A stretch of DNA of 10,511 bases, from NCBI GenBank assembly GCA_001275005.1, contig JWZX01001604.1, positions 1-10,511 on the forward strand, in the 5' to 3' direction. Below are positions 7,983 through 10,511 of the stretch, piece by piece. The notes beneath the pieces are model-generated. The model was not told the origin of the DNA. It saw only the letters and a list, made by a program, of their open reading frames with translations, and did no database searches. Source of the DNA: Chrysochromulina tobinii. Taxonomy: Eukaryota > Haptophyta > Prymnesiales > Chrysochromulinaceae. Position 1 is the first letter of the stretch, and each line of letters starts with the position of its first letter. A program made the position numbers and the translations under genes.

Positions 7983-8120
7983 CGAGTACGGCGTAGAAAA
8001 TGGCGCGAGGTAGGCGCGAGGCGCTGGCTTCACCACTAGTCGAGACAGCCTTCGGACCCTTCAAGAAATCCCAGGGTTTGTCATACGGAATCCGGGCTCG
8101 GCTTGCCCAACTCAACGGCA
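7902..8120 (-). pseudogene. Frame-broken 5' extension of ORF2
   Basis: Protein-like sequence upstream of the ATG at 7901 is spread over three frames. The outermost part (about 7950-8100) reads well in one frame (P-Y-D-K-P-W-D-F-L-K, later A-I-F-Y-A-V-L-D-A-A). The next 15 or so codons read well in a second (D-V-D-I-I-K-L-F-E-T-A-W). ORF2 proper begins in the third (H-M-Y-R-T-G-E-V). The last change falls at a run of four G (about 7906-7909 plus-strand C run), where one missing base would explain it. A stop in the middle frame and lack of an ATG in the outer frame complicate the picture. Possible explanations are two single-base losses, read error at the homopolymer, or an unrecognised intron. 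Confidence 0.45.
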
Positions 8121-8136
8121 CCCCGGTTTACCGCGC
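8103..8136 (-). repeat. Right terminal inverted repeat
   Basis: Reverse complement of the left end: 8121-8136 match perfectly, and 8103-8118 match imperfectly (CCCAACT and ACGG shared). The tandem array resumes at 8137 in the middle of a unit, at ACGAGCACCACCG, so the boundary is sharp to within a base or two. Confidence 0.88.
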
Positions 8137-8140
8137 ACGA
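8137..8140. repeat. Candidate target-site duplication, right copy
   Basis: ACGA immediately outside the right inverted repeat, pairing with 315-318. It runs on into GCACCACCGTTGAGTTGA, the normal continuation of an array unit. Confidence 0.6.
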
Positions 8141-8900
8141 GCACCACCGTTGAGTTGATTGAGTCCGATTGAGTCCGATTGAGTCCGATTGAGTCTGACT
8201 GAGTCTGACCGCGTCTGAGTGCTGAGTGATGAGGGCTCGGTCTTCGGACGAGCTTGATTGCCTGCGTGCTCGCGTATCACGATCACGAGCACCACCGTTG
8301 AGTTGATTGCGTCTGACTGAGTCCGATTGAGTCTGACTGAGTCTGACTGCGTCTGAGTGATGAGCGCTCGGTCTTTGGTCGAGCTTGATTGCCTGCGTGC
8401 TCGCGTATCACGATCACGAGCACCACCGTTCAGTTGATTGCGTCTGACTGAGTCCGATTGAGTCTGACTGAGTCTGACTGCGTCTGAGTGATGAGCGCTC
8501 GGTCTTCGGACGAGCTTGATTGCCTGCGTGCTCGCGTATCACGATCATGAGCACCACCGTTGAGTTGATTGAGTCCGATTGAGTCTGATTGAGTCTGACT
8601 GAGTCTGACCGCGTCTGAGTGCTGAGTGATGAGCGCTCGGTCTTCGGACGAGCTTGATTGCCTGCGTGCTCGCGTATCACGATCACGAGCACCACCGTTG
8701 AGTTGATTGCGTCTGACTGCGTCTGAGTGCTGAGTGATGAGCGCTCGGTCTTCGGACGAGCTTGATTGCCTGCGTGCTCGCGTATCACGATCACGAGCAC
8801 CACCGTTGAGTTGACTGCGTCTGACTGAGTCTGACTGAGTCTGACTGAGTCTGACTGCGTCTGAGTGATATGAGCGCCCGGTCTCCAGCTCGATTGCCCG
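8141..8900. repeat. Tandem repeat array, right part
   Basis: Continuation of the array from 1-318 in the same orientation, starting mid-unit at the element boundary. AGCGCTCGG-type motifs occur at 8232, 8363, 8494, 8632, 8740 and, degenerate, 8873, giving unit lengths of 131, 131, 138, 108 and 133 bp. Length changes come from the number of 10-bp GAGTCTGACT/GAGTCCGATT modules. The last unit decays by about 8900. Several frames stay open through the array and read as Q-T-Q-S-D-S-V-R-L-S-like peptide repeats, but this follows from the short period of the repeat. Confidence 0.93.
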
Positions 8901-8917
8901 ATGTGGTCCTGATACAT

Positions 8918-8937
8918 TTTTGCCTTCTTGCTTGTAG
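8918..8937 (+). promoter_or_regulatory. 3' splice acceptor of the plus-strand gene
   Basis: TTTTGCCTTCTTGCTTGTAG: a pyrimidine-rich tract followed by TAG, with G as the first exon base. It lies just after the array decays and just before the proline-rich open frame. The frame has no ATG until 9255. The site is therefore either the end of an intron whose upstream exon lies outside the window or is unseen, or a spliced-leader trans-splice acceptor with translation starting at 9255. Confidence 0.6.
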
Positions 8938-9767
8938 GAGAACATCGGCGGGATTTGCCATTGAGGTGGCCACAGCCACCGCCACCACCGTCACTGCCAT
9001 GGCCGCGGCCGCCGCCGCCACTGCAACTGACATCTCCAGCGCCTTCGCCGCCACCGCTTCTGCCTGAACTGCCTCCTCCTTGGGCACCAACCACATGGCC
9101 ACCACCACCGCCACCACCACCGCGACTGCCATTGCCGCCGCCACGTCCGCCGCTGCCATGGCTGCCGCCTCCTCCTTCGTCGTTGTCGCCGCCGTTGCAG
9201 CAGCCGCAGCTGCCGCAGTTGCAGCCACAGCCGTTGCAGCCCCCCCCGCCGCCAATGGTGCAGCAGCTGCAGCCCCCTCCACCGCCCTTGACAAAAACAG
9301 AAAAGTGCAAGCTGCGAAAGATAGAACGTGACGTGCTCTGGAAGGCGCAGGCAGACAAGGCTGCCCAGGATGAGCTGCTGCGTACCGTGCCGAAATACCA
9401 AACGATGGCAAGTACGGCCAATGACCCAGCGCAAACTGGACCTGCCCCCGAAGGGGTGATGGCCATCGAGCGTGCGGCGAGGCTGGCCAGCGAGCACGCG
9501 AATGCTCAACTACGCCAACGGAACGTGGAGCTGCAGCGCCGCGCTGCCATATCGGAGAGAGTTGCGTCCGTTGTGGACGCGCATCCAATGAGCGGCCACC
9601 TGATCATTGCGGCCTCTGGGGTCGGCCTTGTGGCCCCGATCGAGCTCTCATGCCCAACGGTCCTCTCGCGTTGGGCACAGTGGGTCGAAGAACAGGTCGG
9701 CACCCGCCGAAAAACAGCGAGCCTCCTCTACCGGGAGTGGACGGAGAAGGCGGGTGGCATGGCGACG
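8938..9767 (+). CDS. Plus-strand gene, first visible exon: proline-rich then helical
   Basis: The frame with codons at 8940, 8943 and so on is open from 8913 to a TGA at 9780-9782. The exon probably runs from the acceptor at 8937 to a GT donor at 9768. The first ~115 codons are Pro-rich (P-P-P-P runs mixed with Leu, Trp, Gln), likely disordered. After about 9290 comes a Lys/Glu/Arg-rich helical region (T-E-K-C-K-L-R-K-I-E-R-D) with coiled-coil character (R-A-A-R-L-A-S-E-H-A-N-A-Q-L-R), then a hydrophobic segment (H-L-I-I-A-A-S-G-V-G-L-V-A-P-I) and W-A-Q-W-V-E-E-Q. The first ATG in frame is at 9255 (P-P-P-M-V-Q-Q), leaving 171 codons in this exon if used as the start. I do not recognise the family. 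The other frames and the reverse strand here give only Ala- or Gly-rich shadows. Confidence 0.68.
8961..9290 (+). repeat. CCA/CCG-rich low-complexity tract
   Basis: Interrupted CCN triplets that encode polyproline in the supported frame, polyalanine/threonine in a second, and polyglycine on the opposite strand. The compositional bias explains the long open frames on both strands here, so only the frame that continues into non-repetitive protein sequence is taken as coding. Confidence 0.85.
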
Positions 9768-9889
9768 GTGCACAGCCCGTGATGATGAGCCCGTGATGAT
9801 GAGCCCCCGATGTCCCGAGGATGAGCACCTGGTGGAGCCCCCGAAAACCGCTGACGCGAACCTCCCTGTGTAATGTGTTCCTCTCGCAG
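9768..9889 (+). other. Predicted 122-bp phase-0 intron
   Basis: GTGCAC donor at 9768 and TTCCTCTCGCAG acceptor ending at 9889. Both sides fall on codon boundaries: exon 1 ends with ACG (9765-9767) and exon 2 starts with ACT (9890-9892). The intron contains in-frame stops and a 14-bp direct duplication (AGCCCGTGATGATG at 9774-9787 and 9788-9801), which is unlike coding sequence. No frame crosses it open, so splicing is the simplest way to join the two protein-like stretches. Confidence 0.68.
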
Positions 9890-10511
9890 ACTTGGGACTT
9901 TGAGCGCTGGGTGGCGTCCATCCACGACGACGGTGCTGTTGCGGACATCAAGTCAGCTCTGGGGGGGGTGCACCTGTGCCTCACAACGGCATCGGGTTCG
10001 CCCTTGCTGGACATGCCAGGGCTGGCCATTCTGCAGCCGGCGCGGGCAGACGCAGCCAAAAGCCCAACGAACTGCGTTGTCGGCGGCGGGAACTTCTCCC
10101 ACATGACGTGCGTGTGTTGGGAAGCGCCCCATGCGCCTGCCATCCAATACAGAGGGCAGCACCTGTTCCTCTTCGAACACACAATGCCTAAGCCGGGCTT
10201 TTCGGCCGACTTGGGACGCTGCATCGAGGTGGTCACTCACAAGCGCGGGTTTGAATATGCCGTTTCTGCTGATTTCCATCACGCTCACGGTGGAGCGTAC
10301 ATCGCCGACGATGCGCCGTGCGACGAGATCATCACCTGCGTGCTGTTCAACATGGAGCACGACATCTCGAACTTGCGCCGGTTGCGCGCCCACTGGGCAT
10401 CCACGGCACTCGGCGTCGCGACTGTGCAGGCCGATGACCTCCACCACCTGGCTTCTATGCCGGGCCTTCCTGCCTCAGTGACGGACGACGCCCAGCGCTC
10501 GTGGTGGGCAG
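9890..10511 (+). CDS. Plus-strand gene, second exon (partial, runs off the window)
   Basis: An open frame with codons starting at 9890, about 207 codons without a stop to the window edge. The residues look like a globular alpha/beta protein: T-W-D-F-E-R-W-V-A-S-I-H-D-D at the start, then several Cys, His and Trp residues (C-V-C-W-E-A-P-H), alternating strand-like segments (E-Y-A-V-S-A-D-F-H-H-A-H-G-G-A-Y-I) and a helical stretch (D-I-S-N-L-R-R-L-R-A-H-W). I recognise no family or catalytic motif. It is in phase with the preceding exon through the 122-bp intron. It carries on past 10511, so the C-terminus is unknown. Reverse-strand frames overlapping it (for example 9604-10236) lack comparable protein character. 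Confidence 0.65.

Larger units (their letters stand above)
319..8136 (-). mobile_element. Candidate two-gene DNA transposon inserted in the repeat array
   Basis: A 7.8-kb segment bounded by perfect 16-bp inverted repeats (GCGCGGTAAACCGGGG at 319-334; its reverse complement at 8121-8136). Outside both ends lies the same tandem array in the same orientation, and the interrupted unit continues across the block. A direct repeat (ACGA, or CACGAG if the inverted repeat is taken one base shorter) abuts the ends and looks like a target-site duplication. Inside are two minus-strand genes and non-coding ends. Seen: boundaries, inverted repeats, flanking continuity. Inferred: cut-and-paste transposition, with the 1,721-residue protein as the likely transposase. 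The termini are not the CACTA or TTAA type. I cannot name the superfamily. Confidence 0.8.

Noticed and set aside
8141-8900. CRISPR array
   Set aside because: Units are tandem and contiguous with internal 10-bp sub-repeats. There are no unique spacers and no cas genes.
8430-8945. Peptide-repeat protein encoded by the array
   Set aside because: All frames are open because the short modules lack stops. Unit lengths are not consistently multiples of three, so no frame is kept from unit to unit.
8414-9466. Minus-strand frame with Gly-rich N-part and Q-T-Q-S-D repeats
   Set aside because: It is the reverse of the CCA/CCG tract plus the tandem array. It has no non-repetitive protein-like sequence, while the plus strand continues into a credible exon.
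9604-10236. Minus-strand frame of 210 codons
   Set aside because: It overlaps the plus-strand exon, crosses the predicted intron and reads as low-quality Ser/Arg/Pro-rich sequence.

Overview
The window looks like nuclear DNA of a GC-rich eukaryote; a dinoflagellate is my best guess. The reasons are a 1,721-codon intronless GC-rich reading frame, a degenerate tandem array of units over 100 bp long, introns and pyrimidine-tract/AG splice sites, and no bacterial ribosome-binding sites or operon spacing. The taxon is an inference; no rRNA, organelle gene or intact spliced-leader sequence is visible.

Layout. Bases 1-318 and 8137 to about 8900 are two halves of one tandem repeat array in the same orientation. 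Between them lies a ~7.8-kb block with a 16-bp perfect (about 34-bp imperfect) terminal inverted repeat at 319-334 and 8121-8136. A short direct repeat flanks the block, and the interrupted array unit resumes directly on the other side. This is the signature of a cut-and-paste DNA transposon inserted into the array. I do not recognise its superfamily.

The element carries two minus-strand genes. The upstream gene (ORF2, about 7982 to 6240) encodes an unrecognised protein of about 550-580 residues whose 5' end looks damaged by frameshifts. The downstream gene (ORF1, 5859 to 694) encodes an intact 1,721-residue protein. It has two basic NLS-like clusters, acidic tracts, a GNAT-like segment, a Cys/His cluster and, in its C-terminal half, residues arranged like an RNase H-fold (DDE) transposase core: D1033 or D1035, D1101 in a D-x-P-H context, and E1524. 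The 3' end of ORF1 and its downstream flank are tandemly duplicated near the left end of the element. The 380-bp spacer between the genes holds repeated GGTAAA motifs resembling the core of the inverted repeat, and a candidate splice acceptor before ORF1.

To the right of the array a separate plus-strand gene starts at a strong splice acceptor (8937). Its first visible exon is proline-rich and then helical (8938-9767). A 122-bp phase-0 GT-AG intron follows (9768-9889), then a second exon open to the window edge (9890-10511). Its product is unrecognised. The array, and the transposon nested in it, may lie in an upstream intron or the 5' flank of this gene.
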